DNA of 64,000 nucleotides from Antedon mediterranea (Eukaryota; Echinodermata; Crinoidea; Comatulida; Antedonidae). The DNA lies in assembly GCF_964355755.1 (NCBI RefSeq), contig NC_092672.1, forward strand, positions 18,720,501-18,784,500, given 5' to 3'. A program made the position numbers and the translations under genes. Positions 41,502-51,588 of the stretch are shown here, piece after piece. A model generated the notes under the pieces. That model saw only the letters and a program-made list of their open reading frames with translations. It was not told where the DNA came from and searched no databases. How positions within the stretch are numbered: the first letter of the stretch is position 1; the number at the start of each line of letters is the position of its first letter.

Positions 41502-41832
41502 GATGATTATTGCCGTGACTGTTCAAAGCTAATAGTTCCTTGTTTATTGAAAAAGGCACCGTAATCACTATTGACGAATTAGAACACGATTAAATCTGTA
41601 TAAAGTGATAGTGCAGCTCAATAATTAGTATAACGCATTCATCTGAATAATAACAGCAATTTGAAAACAAAAATATGTTACAGGTATATAATATAATAAC
41701 GTAGTTGTGTTTTTTAAAATAAGTAAATAAAAATAAAATTTCCAAATGTTGTGCAAGTTAGATATGCCTACTGTAGTACAGTAGAAAGTAAAGTGCAGTA
41801 CAATTTCGATAGGTATATATATATATATATAT
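41502..41832 (-). promoter_or_regulatory. Upstream region of outermost A4 gene
   Basis: The family A box TGTTACAGGTATATA is at about 41676-41690, 180 bp before the ATG, with AACAGCAATTTGAAAAC to its left as in the other A4 spacers. A TA microsatellite at 41814-41833 marks the border with the tRNA-containing repeat. No gene is visible. Confidence 0.5.
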
Positions 41833-42039
41833 ACAAGAGGCAAAGAATATTAATTCTAAACCGCCCGGTGATATACTGAAATTTAATTAATTAATTTGAA
41901 ACGATAAAGATGAGGAAATCTGTGAGAATGAGAAAAAGTCGCCCCAACCGAGACTCGAACTCGGACCGCCTGCTTGATATGCAGATGTCCTAACCATTAG
42001 ACCACTGGGGCTTTCATGGTATTGTTCGAACTCGATTGG
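41833..42039. repeat. Duplicated tRNA-containing unit, copy 1
   Basis: The block from ACAAGAGGCAAAGAATATTA to TATTGTTCGAACTCGATTG is repeated almost exactly at 42234-42439. It holds a tRNA-like gene on the minus strand. An extra partial copy of its left end is at about 42191-42215. TA runs flank all copies. Confidence 0.85.
41941..42011 (-). tRNA. tRNA-like gene, anticodon loop reads ATC, copy 1
   Basis: The 71-base minus-strand sequence folds as a cloverleaf. The acceptor stem is GCCCCAG with TTGGGGC, the D arm GTCTAATGGTTAGGA, the anticodon stem TCTGC with GCAGG around the loop ATATCAA, and the T arm CCGAG-TTCGAGT-CTCGG. Placing T33 as usual gives anticodon ATC (codon GAT, Asp). This is atypical, because Asp is normally read by GTC. 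The acceptor and D arm resemble tRNA-Arg or tRNA-Glu more than tRNA-Asp. A TTTTT pol III terminator lies a few bases beyond the 3' end. It could be a functional odd isoacceptor, a diverged pseudo-tRNA or a SINE head. Confidence 0.7.
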
Positions 42040-42233
42040 ATAACGACTCTTTAACATTCTCGGCGTGGAACGGCGGAACAGCACTAGTCCTCAGTTGTAC
42101 GCACGCGCAACAGAGATCAAATTGATACGCCCTCATCTTTCAGTATTTTTATTCACAAGGCGGGATCTCCGAAGAGATACTTTTATATATATAAACACAA
42201 GAGGCAAAGAACATTATATATATATATATAAAC
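42040..42233. other. Spacer between the tRNA-containing units
   Basis: Less AT-biased than its surroundings up to about 42180, then TA runs and a partial copy of the unit's left end. No gene is supported. Confidence 0.4.
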
Positions 42234-42439
42234 ACAAGAGGCAAAGAACATTAATTCTAAACCGCCCGGTGATATACTGAAATTTAATTAATTAATTTGA
42301 AACGATAAAGATGAGGAAATCTGTGAGAATGAGAAAAAGTCGCCCCAACCGAGACTCGAACTCGGACCGCCTGCTTGATATGCAGATGTCCTAACCATTA
42401 GACCACTGGGGCTTTCATGGTATTGTTCGAACTCGATTG
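42234..42439. repeat. Duplicated tRNA-containing unit, copy 2
   Basis: Near-exact copy of 41833-42039, ending in GTTCGAACTCGATTG. It directly abuts the palindrome that starts at 42441. Confidence 0.85.
42342..42412 (-). tRNA. tRNA-like gene, anticodon loop reads ATC, copy 2
   Basis: Identical over all 71 bases to the copy at 41941, as far as I can read it, including the ATATCAA anticodon loop and the downstream TTTTT. Identity of both copies fits either recent duplication or constraint. Confidence 0.7.
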
Positions 42440-42440
42440 A

Positions 42441-42582
42441 TATATATAAATCATACTGTCAAATTATTGAACCAATGAAACAGTGCTCATATTCGGAACA
42501 TGATCTCATAATCGACGCGATTATGAGATCATGTTCCGAATATGAGTACTGTTTCTATAATTTACAGTATGATTTATATATA
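42441..42582. repeat. Large palindrome (MITE-like or hairpin)
   Basis: The outer arms TATATATAAATCATACTGT (42441-42459) and its exact complement (42564-42582) enclose inner arms. The inner arms run from AAACAGTGCTCATATTCGG through ATAATCG, ending at 42514, and return from 42518. The centre is only 3 bases (ACG). Two small asymmetries interrupt the pairing. A miniature inverted-repeat transposon is one possibility. Confidence 0.85.
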
Positions 42583-43454
42583 ATTTACACAGTGCTACGC
42601 AACACATTGATTTATATTATATATATATAAATCCAAAGGCCAATTACTGAAAAAATGACAATGCTGTGGGTATCAGTGGCTGGATCTCAATTGAGATACA
42701 ATATATATATATATATATATTCATCAAATTGCCTTTATCAAGATAACAGTTGCAATATAAAATATAATATATGAAGCACAATACTAAAAATATCATTAAA
42801 ATTAGTATTAGAAATATAATATAAACCATACTTATACAAAAAATTAATAAAGCAAAAATTACTTTTATTTACAAACATTTTGCAATGTCAAAATAAAATG
42901 AATAAGACGTGGACCGATTTTAAAATGACTTATCGAAGAAAGACAAAAGGTTTAATTAAATTCAATTTGATTTATTTTTCCACATACACTACCGACATAA
43001 TATGCATGTACATTGAGGATGTATATTTTAAGATCTGTGCTACGTAGAAATCTTTAAGCTAATAAGCAAATAATAAAAAAAGTAAAAAAGCAGTGAATAC
43101 AAAACAAATGCTGTTATACATAATTAAGTTAAGAAAATTAAAAAAAGGTAATTGGGAAGATCGTTGGAGTCTCAATACAGAGAAAGAACTTCCACCGACC
43201 TTGAATCCGTGAAAAGAATATATATATATAAGTCGTAGACTTTAGATTATCTATAGAAGGCTAAAATTTATAATGTGGTTTTTAGAGGCACACATCGATA
43301 ATGTATCATCGTGTCGGTTCTTACGCTACAACCTGACGCTGTCAAACCGATGCAAAACCACCATTATACGTGGCAATTTGATTCGATATCAAACAATATA
43401 GATAGATAGATATATGATATTGGACAACTTATTTGTATTCTACAGGTTTCTCTT
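42583..43454. other. AT-rich spacer
   Basis: I see no gene. At about 42650 it has GAAAAAATGACAATGCTGTG, the repeat end also found near 16484, followed by a TA microsatellite (about 42700-42720). A short ATAG repeat is at about 43399-43412. Confidence 0.4.
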
Positions 43455-45077
43455 ATACCCCTATTACACCGCCTGCAAATTGCGAAGTTGATCCGGAATT
43501 GTGTAGCCTGAGTCGTACCCGGACACAACAATGCTGAAATGTAGGCCGGTGTAAACGACGTAAAAAGTTACCTAGGTTGCTGTACCACCCGGGACGCATT
43601 ATTTTTTTCCCTATTAGGTTAAGGCAGAAACTATAGAGGGCGTGCATATTTCATGAATTTTCATGAGGCATGCGTGAGGTCATGACGTCAGACACATTTC
43701 GCGAGCGAAAGAAGATCTGTCTACATCTTCTCTGAAAATATTGATGTTTTTGAGATATTTGTGTGTAGTGCACAATGGTGATATTCCCCTACTTCAGGTA
43801 TCTAAACATCATTTAATTTAATAATAGTACATCCCTTTATTATTTAGTTATTTGGTGTTTATTTTAACTACCCTATGAACAGTAGGTAGGTCTAGGCCGC
43901 TAGGCCTAGGACCAACAAAGTAGAATGACTTCTTAGGACCTAGGCCCGTTTTATATTGTATTTATTTACATTGTATATTTAAATGTAGGCCAGCTATATA
44001 ATTAAACCTGTATATAATATAATTGCACTATGTTAGGCCTATACTATATACTTATATATTTTATTTAATTTGTGAGATTGTTTTTTAACTTTAAAAATAA
44101 GCGATGGTTTTAACCAAAATCTACATCTGCATACGAATCTTTTAACATTAGCCATAGGATCTTGGATCACATTAATTTTAATTAAGCATCATATCACCTA
44201 GGACCAAAAATGTAATACAGTACATACTGAAAATTGGAGAATGATATTGCCTGTAATCGAGCTTTTGATTACAAATTATATTCCACAAAAAAACCTAAGA
44301 TAATTATAAACACATGAATAATTGTCATGATTGCGCACCACTAAATATTAATCTCCATGTGTACCAGGTCCTTTAAAAAACGTATAACATAAATAATAAA
44401 CATTGAATGTGGAACACAGTTAAAGGAAGGTAAAACAGTTCTACGGTAATTCTAGAGGTTTGTGATTATTAATTGATTAATTAAATTCATTTAATACATT
44501 GTAGTACATTGTTAGATGTCAAAAAATAAATATTTCACAAGCATAAGCAACATTTTTTACGTTTTTATTTCTTGAGTGTTTTTTTTGCATTAGCAGTTTC
44601 ATCGCGGCGAGAGATCAACATTTCGATTACCGCGTGGGAACTATTTCCAAGTTTGTCCGTCACATCATGAATATTAATGTGTGGATGTCTGCCATAACCT
44701 ATTAGGAGAAAATTAATGCATCCGGGACGAACCCGTGTGTAAACAGTCCCGCGTATACTTTCCCGGTTGGTTGAATAATAAATATGGTCATTTGTTATTC
44801 ATTTTTATTTTAAGAAATATTATTCTCACGAGTAGACTTAATTTGTTTGTATTGCAAAACAATTTTAGAAGGTATAATGAGTTACTACAGTAGGGTGTCT
44901 CTTCATGTGTGAGAAGGCGATATTTCGATTAGTCTAGAACATTTACATGGGTTGGCATTTTGCAGTGTAAATACAAGCAACCCGTGTCATTCCCGGGTTA
45001 ATGAATCAGGTGTGAAATTGAAATTTATCCGGACACGAAACGAGTTCATTCTAAGCTCGGCGGTGTAAAAGGGGTAT
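43455..45077. mobile_element. Non-autonomous element with long terminal inverted repeats
   Basis: The left end ATACCCCTATTACACCGCC (43455-43473) pairs with the right end (45059-45077) at 18 of 19 positions. Further inverted homology lies inside: GCATTATTTTTTTCCCTATT (43595-43614) against the complement of AATAGGTTATGGC-side sequence at 44692-44735, and ATCCGG-containing blocks near both ends. So the inverted repeats are long and interrupted by indels. No transposase frame is visible in the 1.6 kb. Two TAGGCCTA octamers lie inside (43901, 44034). I cannot identify a convincing target-site duplication, so the superfamily is open. Confidence 0.7.
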
Positions 45078-45079
45078 TT

Positions 45080-45505
45080 GTGACAATGGAGCAAAAAACA
45101 TATACTGTTAGTCAGGTAAAATGCCACGTGATTATGGATGCGATCGGAAATAAACCAGAGACAAATTTTATTGAATCATTGAATGTCAAAAAACAGAGAA
45201 AAAAGTATCTTATCAGTTTTACTAGCTGTTGTATCTGTATTAGTTCGTGTTATTGTATTTGCTATTATTGTTCCTGTTTATTACGTTTGTGTTTGCTCAA
45301 AGAAAGAAGAAACGTTGTTGTTGCTCCAATGGAAGTATATTTTGAACATCAAGATCATCTGACATTTTGCCAAATAAAAGAAACTCTGTGTTGTGGAGAC
45401 GTTCATTTGGAGCACAGATAAAGATGTAGATGCCTTGTATTTGGAGATACAGTGTGAGCATTACATCTTCACACCTGATAGCAGAGGAAATACTCCTGAA
45501 TCGGT
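45080..45505 (+). pseudogene. Truncated family B gene
   Basis: Homology to family B starts abruptly at about 45088 with a degraded form of the Ig3 end (ATACTGTTAGTCAGG, then CACGTGATTATGGATG). It runs through linker, helix and tail (EVYFEHQDHL, then GATGTAGATGCC and CATTACATCTTCACACC). Frame changes break the tail, and the helix is out of frame with the Ig3 remnant. Signal peptide, Ig1, Ig2 and most of Ig3 are missing. The cut lies within about 10 bp of the end of the inverted-repeat element, suggesting that the element or its excision removed the 5' part. Confidence 0.85.
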
Positions 45506-45844
45506 AACAACTTTTTATTTGGAGAATGAGAGTAATTACTAAAACATTTAACCCAATTACAAATCATTTCTAATAATGTGTTTAATGCTGGCAATTAACA
45601 ATAACGCAAACAATTTGTCTTATGGCCAATTTTAGAATATATTACAAGTAACAGAATACTGTGTTTGTTGTTCCGTAATTTATCTTTATTCATGATTAGG
45701 AGGGAATTGAAAATAGCCGAAGAAGGCACACATATAATAATGCATTGCTACAGATCTGAAAGCTGTTATGTTGGAGTTATCAGTGTGAGTAGTCAATACT
45801 GCAGTTATGATATCTTTTAAAGTTGAGATTTATGTATAATTAGA
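45506..45844 (+). promoter_or_regulatory. Upstream region of first B gene, degenerate family B block
   Basis: Only a partial form of the family B upstream block is present: GAAAATAGCCGAAGAAGGCAC at about 45709-45729, some 115 bp before the ATG. GAGTAAC and the TATGTAGTGAA part are not recognisable. No other gene is visible. Confidence 0.35.
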
Positions 45845-47212
45845 ATGGATCTTTCATGTAGTTATTGTTTTATGACAGTTGTAATTGCTGTTTGCATATT
45901 ACAGGAACATATCAACGCTATTGATTTTCTGTTGCATCCTAAAAGTAAAACTGTCATTGAAGGTAAAGATGTTGAGCTATTTTGTTTAATATCTGGAAGT
46001 GTTTTACATCAAGATATATCCTGGATGAAACAAGGACAAGCAATTACTGAAGGTGTGTCTGTTTTGGAAACAAGTAAACTTAAAAACCGTGGTATTAGTT
46101 TGGATATATCGGGGCCTAGAGAGGCAGCAATGTATAAATTACTCATACCCAAGGTTAGAAAATCAGACGAGGGCGAATACGCATGTGCTGTGTATCAAGA
46201 TGGCGATGAAATAAAGTCAAAGGAAGGAAGACTGATAGTTTACCAATTACCAGACGATATTTATCCTATATGTAATAAAATAAAAAGTTATATACTGGAA
46301 GGAAGTCCTGTAAATGTAAACTGCAATGGAGGAAAAAGCATTGACCCACCGGTTAATTTAAAATTACTGAAATCTGCTACAAGTGAAAGCAATGATAAAA
46401 CGTTGATAAAAAATGTACAGAATTCACCAATAAGTCATTCATTTGTAGCCAGTCATACTGATACTAATGTTATATATACGTGCCAACTAACAACACCATC
46501 GAATGCAAGTATTTTTAGAACATGTAGCATTGGACCACTAAATGTTTGGTATAAACCCAATGTTACAATACAACATGCAGGGATATCATTATCAGGAAGG
46601 GAAGCCATTTTTATATGTCAATCAGATGCAAACCCACCAGTAGTAGATTTTACTTGGAAATTTGATCCGATATTAAATATTGAGCGTTATGTTATTGATG
46701 ATATTGGGCAGGTTATGCGTATTCTGCGCGTTACTCTTGATGAAAATGGGATGATTATTAAATGCATAGCAAAAAATACTGTTGGCCAGGGGACATATCA
46801 TGTGACCATGGACGTGATCGGTAATAAAGTAGATGAAAAACCAAAGACAAACGCTATTGAATCTGTGAATGAAAAACAAACCGAAAAGAAAAGTATATCT
46901 TTATCAGTTTTACTAGCTGTTGTATCTGTATTAGTTCTTGTTATTGTATTTGCTATTATTGTTCCTGTTTATTACTTCTGTATTTGCTCAAAGAAAGAGG
47001 AAAATGTTGTTATTGCTCAACCGGAAGTATACTTTGAACCTCAAGATCGTCTGACATTACCATTGCCAAATAAAAGAAACTCTGTGTTGTGGAGACGTTC
47101 ATTTGGAGCTCAAGTTCCTACAGATAGAGATGTAGATGCCATGTATTTGGAGATACAGAGTGAGCATTACATCTTCACACCAGATAGCAGAGGAAATACT
47201 CTTCCTTATTGA
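45845..47212 (+). CDS. Three-Ig type I membrane receptor, family B subtype B1
   Basis: Single exon, 455 residues, the only B1 member. After a hydrophobic start (about 1-24) Ig1 begins DFLLHPKSKTVIEGKDVELFC and ends SDEGEYAC. Ig2 follows YPIC and has PPVNLKLLKS, lacking the usual core Trp. Ig3 has the family-wide WYKPNVTIQHAG, CQSDANPPVVDFTW and CIAKNTVGQ. The helix is SVLLAVVSVLVLVIVFAIIV, more mixed than in family A. The tail has PVYYFCICSKK, QPEVYFEP, WRRSFGAQVPTDRDVD, MYLEI and HYIF, and ends NTLPY. YLEI and YFEP are plausible SH2-type phosphotyrosine sites; that is inference from motif form. Confidence 0.92.
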   Translation: MDLSCSYCFMTVVIAVCILQEHINAIDFLLHPKSKTVIEGKDVELFCLISGSVLHQDISWMKQGQAITEGVSVLETSKLKNRGISLDISGPREAAMYKLLIPKVRKSDEGEYACAVYQDGDEIKSKEGRLIVYQLPDDIYPICNKIKSYILEGSPVNVNCNGGKSIDPPVNLKLLKSATSESNDKTLIKNVQNSPISHSFVASHTDTNVIYTCQLTTPSNASIFRTCSIGPLNVWYKPNVTIQHAGISLSGREAIFICQSDANPPVVDFTWKFDPILNIERYVIDDIGQVMRILRVTLDENGMIIKCIAKNTVGQGTYHVTMDVIGNKVDEKPKTNAIESVNEKQTEKKSISLSVLLAVVSVLVLVIVFAIIVPVYYFCICSKKEENVVIAQPEVYFEPQDRLTLPLPNKRNSVLWRRSFGAQVPTDRDVDAMYLEIQSEHYIFTPDSRGNTLPY

Positions 47213-47699
47213 ATACAGGATGACGTGTGAATGGTATGAGCGCCGGTAACCAGTATTAATTCTATAATACAAAGAAGATCCAATATACTTAACTTGTAAC
47301 AATAACAGTAGATTCCTATACAAACAGTAATAATTTACGTACTGTTTTCAACAGGCAGCGTTTTGAAGATATTGTTACAATATTATTAAATAATATTATT
47401 AATACCGTGCAACATTTGTCATAATAGGCTTAAATAACATAATTATTTATTTTACTATCCAAAAAACAATTGAGTAACAGTAAGTTTTATTTTAGTAGCC
47501 GTAACAATTATTGAAGAAGGCGTTGTTTACAAGACAGTCATTAATATTTAATATTTAGTGAACCTTGAACGTGTATTTAGACCTAAAACCGCCTTGAACA
47601 TTCAACTTTGGAGGTTCTTTTCTGGAAAGGACTATCACAACATTGAAATAACTAGAAATTGGATAATCAACTGAGACCAACTACTGTATATTTTTGATT
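47213..47699 (+). promoter_or_regulatory. Upstream region of B2 gene, family B block
   Basis: The block runs from GAGTAAC (47472) through TTTTATTTTAGTAGCCGT, GAAGGCGTTGTTTAC and TTTAGTGAACC (to about 47564). It ends about 135 bp before the ATG. TGTTTAC has the form of a forkhead-factor core site. No further gene is visible. Confidence 0.55.
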
Positions 47700-49043
47700 A
47701 TGGAAATGTTTATAAGTGTGTTGTTATTGTGTCTGATTAATTTAGCGTGCTGTTTACAATTTAGCAATCATCCGATCGGAGATAAAATTCAAGAAGGTTA
47801 TGATGTAGAACTCGCCTGTATTTTGACTGGCGACTTGTCACAAGTACAATTATCTTGGGAAAAAGATAGTGCAAAAATAACTGAAGGCGAGGAACTATTA
47901 GATACAAGTGGATTAGCCAAAGAAAGAATAAGTGTGGACATAATACGCACCGGTGTTTATGTATATACACTGTTCATATCTAGAGTCGTTTATGAAGATA
48001 GCGGGTCATACTCTTGCGTTGTTTTTCAAAATGGTGAACAAGTATTGGAATCTGATTACGCTGTTGTAACGGTTTTTCAACTACCAAGTCCAGAATATCC
48101 AATATGTACCAGAATGTCACGACCAGTAATAACAGAGGAAGAAATAACCTTTAAATGTGAAGGGGAAGCGATAAACCCACCAATAGATTTAAGTTGGTCT
48201 ATCATTGGTAGCAAGTTAGCAATTAACGATAAATCATATGTTGATTCAGAGAGAACCTTTGCTACGTATTCATTAACAGCAAGTCCAAATAACAACAATG
48301 CCGTTTACGTATGCTCACTCACAACTCCAGCTAACCGTAGTATTGTCAGAAGCTGTAGCATTGGACCACTAAATGTTTGGTATAAACCTAATATTACAAT
48401 GCAACATGCAGGAAGATCGTTTTCAGGAAGGGAAGCCATTTTTATTTGCCAATCTGATGCAAACCCACCAGTAGTAGATTTTACGTGGCAATTTGATCCA
48501 CCATTAAACATTGAGCGTTATGTTATTGATGATATTGGGCAGGTTATGCGCATTCTGCGTGTTACTCTTGATGAAAATGGATTACTTGTTAAATGCATAG
48601 CAAAAAATACTGTTGGTCAGGTGACATCTCACGTGATCATGGAAGTGATCGGTAATAAAGAAAATGACAAACCAAAGACAAACGCTATTGAATCTGTGAA
48701 TGAAAAACAACCAGAAAAGAAAAGTATATCTTTATCAGTTTTACTAGCTGTTGTATCTGTATTAGTTCTTGTTATTGTATTTGCTATTATTGTTCCTGTT
48801 TATTACTTCTGTATTTGCTCTAAGAAAGAGGAAACTGTTGTTATTGCTCAACCGGAAGTATACTTTGAACCTCAAGATCGTCTGACATTACCATTGCCAA
48901 ATAAAAGAAACTCTGTGTTGTGGAGACGTTCATTTGGAGCTCAAGTTCCTACTGATAGAGATATAGATGCCATGTATTTGGAGATACAAAGTGATCATTA
49001 CATCTTCACACCAGATAGCAGAGGAAATACTCTACCTTATTGA
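47700..49043 (+). CDS. Three-Ig type I membrane receptor, family B subtype B2
   Basis: 447 residues from the ATG at 47700; upstream the frame has only a TTG. Subtype B2 begins QFSNHPIGDKIQEGYDVELAC. Ig1 has QLSWEKDSAK and YEDSGSYSC. Ig2 follows SPEYPIC and, unlike B1 and B3, keeps a core Trp (PPIDLSWSIIGSK). Ig3 carries the variant MQHAGRSFSGREAIF. The tail has DRDIDAMYLEIQSDHYIF, with Ile in place of the common Val. Ig2 is nearly identical to the B2 genes at 51589 and 55127. Confidence 0.92.
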   Translation: MEMFISVLLLCLINLACCLQFSNHPIGDKIQEGYDVELACILTGDLSQVQLSWEKDSAKITEGEELLDTSGLAKERISVDIIRTGVYVYTLFISRVVYEDSGSYSCVVFQNGEQVLESDYAVVTVFQLPSPEYPICTRMSRPVITEEEITFKCEGEAINPPIDLSWSIIGSKLAINDKSYVDSERTFATYSLTASPNNNNAVYVCSLTTPANRSIVRSCSIGPLNVWYKPNITMQHAGRSFSGREAIFICQSDANPPVVDFTWQFDPPLNIERYVIDDIGQVMRILRVTLDENGLLVKCIAKNTVGQVTSHVIMEVIGNKENDKPKTNAIESVNEKQPEKKSISLSVLLAVVSVLVLVIVFAIIVPVYYFCICSKKEETVVIAQPEVYFEPQDRLTLPLPNKRNSVLWRRSFGAQVPTDRDIDAMYLEIQSDHYIFTPDSRGNTLPY

Positions 49044-49119
49044 ATAACGACTGAAATGTATGAGATATGTAATTTATATTTCCATTCATAATACTGTATA
49101 ATCAGTAACCATAATCTTA
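49044..49119. other. Short spacer before the LINE
   Basis: Few bases separate the stop of the B2 gene from recognisable LINE sequence. No signal of note. Confidence 0.3.
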
Positions 49120-51240
49120 ACAATATTTTTAATCGTATACCATGGGATTTATTTGAATGTTTTGATGATATTAATGAATGTTCCTACAATCACTCCTAGA
49201 AAAAGACTGTCACTATGGTTCGATAAGGATCTTCGAAAGGCCTTAAAGGTCAAGAAAGTAAACCTAAGCTCTCTAGGCAGTGCCGAACAAATTTCAATTG
49301 TGAAGATTTTAAAATTGCTCGTAGGAGCTTTAAACAACTCTGCAGGGTGAAATATTTAAATTATGTTTCTTCCCTATCACAAAAGTTAAATGAAAATCCA
49401 AAAGGTTTTTGGTCTTGGGTTAAAAGTAATTACAAACAAACAGCACCTTCTTCGTTGAGTTATGGAACGTCCAAAGCTATTACTGATAGTGAAAAAGCAA
49501 ATCTATTTAACGTATTTTTTCATTCTGTTTTAGTTACATTACTATTACAACTTTTCCAGATCTAATCTAGTAATCTATAAGCAAACTATCCAATAATATT
49601 GTCGACTCTCAACAGGTGGGAAAACTTCTCACTAGTATCCAACCGCATAAGGCCTCCGGATGTGACGGGCTTAGTAACAAGGTTCTTAAATTTTGTGCCA
49701 AACCTCTTTCTGTTCTCTTATCTTACATTTTCAAATCCCGCTTAATTGTGGTTCTTTTCTCTCTGATTGGAAACGTAGTAACATTTATCCTATTTTCAAA
49801 GCGGGATCTCGTACTTCTGTCGAGAATTATCGGCCTATTTCTTTACTTCCTACCCTTTATAAAATCTATTATCATATCTCCCGTCTCATATCTCGCCTTT
49901 TCTTTCTTGCTTTCAACACGGCTTTGTGTCTAGTAGGTTGTATCAGACCAATCTATCAACGATGCTTTCCGTTGCCTATGGAGCATTTAGATACAAAAAG
50001 TCAGTGTGATGTAGTGTACACGGGTTATTCCAAAGCGTTTGATAGAGTTTGCCACGACCTACTAGTATACAAAGTCACTAAATTTGGCATCTGTGGTTCT
50101 TTTCTTTCCTGGATTAAAAGTTACCTCAATAATTGCTTCCAATGTGTTACTTATAATGGGTGCACTTCCCCTTGGCTGCCTGTTACATCCGGAGTCCATC
50201 AAGGGTCAATCTTAAGACAAATACTGTTCACGATGTTTGTGAATGATGTTCCTGATATTTCCTCTTTTTCGCATTGCCTCCTTTTTGCGGACGATATTAA
50301 GCTTTATCGCGGTGTCAACAACTTAGATGATTCGCGTTTACTGCAGCGGGACCTGGAAGAGTTGTAGAACTAGTCTTCTACCTGGAAAATGTCCTTTAAT
50401 CCCCAAAAGTGTCAGGTTCTTTCGTTGACTCTAAAAAAAAACAGTTACTGCCTTATGATTACATGATAAATGGTGCAATAATTGAAAGGGTCAATGTTCA
50501 AAAGAATCTCAGAATACTTATTGACTCCAAGCTTAATTTTAACAAACATGTTGATTATATTGTTTTCAAGGGCAATATAATGTTGGGTATGTTCTATATT
50601 CGATATTGTAAAGATCTTGATAGTAAAACTAAGCTTCATCTTTATATTTCATTTGTTAGACCGATTTTTGATTATTCCTCTACTATTTTTAATTCTATAT
50701 CCGTATCTCAATCAACTCGTATTGAGCGGGTCCAGTCCAAATGTATTAATTATTTTATTAATTATCACAATGCTGGTCTTTCTATTTCTCTGTGGCTGCT
50801 TCATACTAGGAGAAAACTTGTTGATATGGTTTTTCTCTTTAAGTGCCTGAATTTTATCTTTTTGATTTCCCTCTTCCCTCCTTATTTCTGCTTACAATCC
50901 ACATACCAAATTTAAGCAACACTGAATTCCTCTCCGTTCCTTACAGTCGAGTTAATGCTACCAAAAATGGTTTCATTCATAGACTTTCCTTTCAAAATAA
51001 TATGATTTCACGCAAAAATAAAACTATTGACCTTTTCTATAACAATATTTCCATGTTCAAAATTTAGGTAGTTTGTGCTATTTAGGCCTAACTGTTTTTA
51101 TTGTTCTTGTATTAATTTTCTGATAGTTAACTTTAATGTGTAAGTTATTTTAATCTTATATATTTATATGTGAGTCTTTAATGCATCCTGTAATTGGCGA
51201 TATCGCTGTTGGATGTATGTGCAATAAAATAAAATAAAGC
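49120..51240 (+). mobile_element. Degenerate LINE (non-LTR retrotransposon), 5'-truncated
   Basis: Reverse-transcriptase signatures occur in order but in different frames: a linker motif (LWFDKDLRKALK, about 49215-49250), GCDGLSNKVLKF (about 49660-49695), SVENYRPISLLP (about 49815-49850), KAFDRVCHDLL (about 50032), SGVHQGS (about 50188), and the catalytic-site motif FADD (about 50284). No endonuclease domain is left at the 5' side. The 3' end has a tail of AATAAAATAAAATAAA at about 51222-51237. It is of the broad jockey/CR1-like group by motif style; the clade is not resolved. It sits between two B2 genes and does not disrupt either. Confidence 0.88.
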
Positions 51241-51588
51241 TAAATAACACTTGAAGATAGCAGGTATTAAAAAAGAGAAGAATCAGCTGCAGCAATGAAA
51301 AGAATGTTGCTATAATTATCATGTTTGATATAATTTATGTTGTATTATTAGGCATAAGTAACATAATTATTTATGCCACTATCCCTAAAATAATTGAGTA
51401 ACAATAAGTTTTATTTTAGTAGCTTTAGATATTAATGAAGAAGGCGGTGTTTACGAGACGATCATTAATATGTAGTGAATCGTCAACGTGTATTTTGGTC
51501 TACCGCCTCTTCAGTGCTGCAGTGCATGGTGTACATTCAACGAAGCAGGTTAAATTATCGCAAAGAATATCAAAACTACTTCCTGGTG
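51241..51588 (+). promoter_or_regulatory. Upstream region of second B2 gene, family B block
   Basis: GAGTAAC (51395), TTTTATTTTAGTAGC, GAAGGCGGTGTTTAC and TATGTAGTGAAT (to about 51480) form the complete block, ending about 110 bp before the ATG. The LINE ends about 150 bp upstream of it, so the block is intact. Confidence 0.6.

Noticed and set aside
49693-50915. Reverse-transcriptase frames as functional host genes
   Set aside because: Motifs are split over several frames with stops, there is a LINE-like tail, and the 5' part is missing; a decayed retroelement explains all of it.
51475-51588. Long N-terminal extension of the B2 gene at 51589
   Set aside because: The extension overlaps the conserved upstream block, has no hydrophobic start and is absent from the other B genes.
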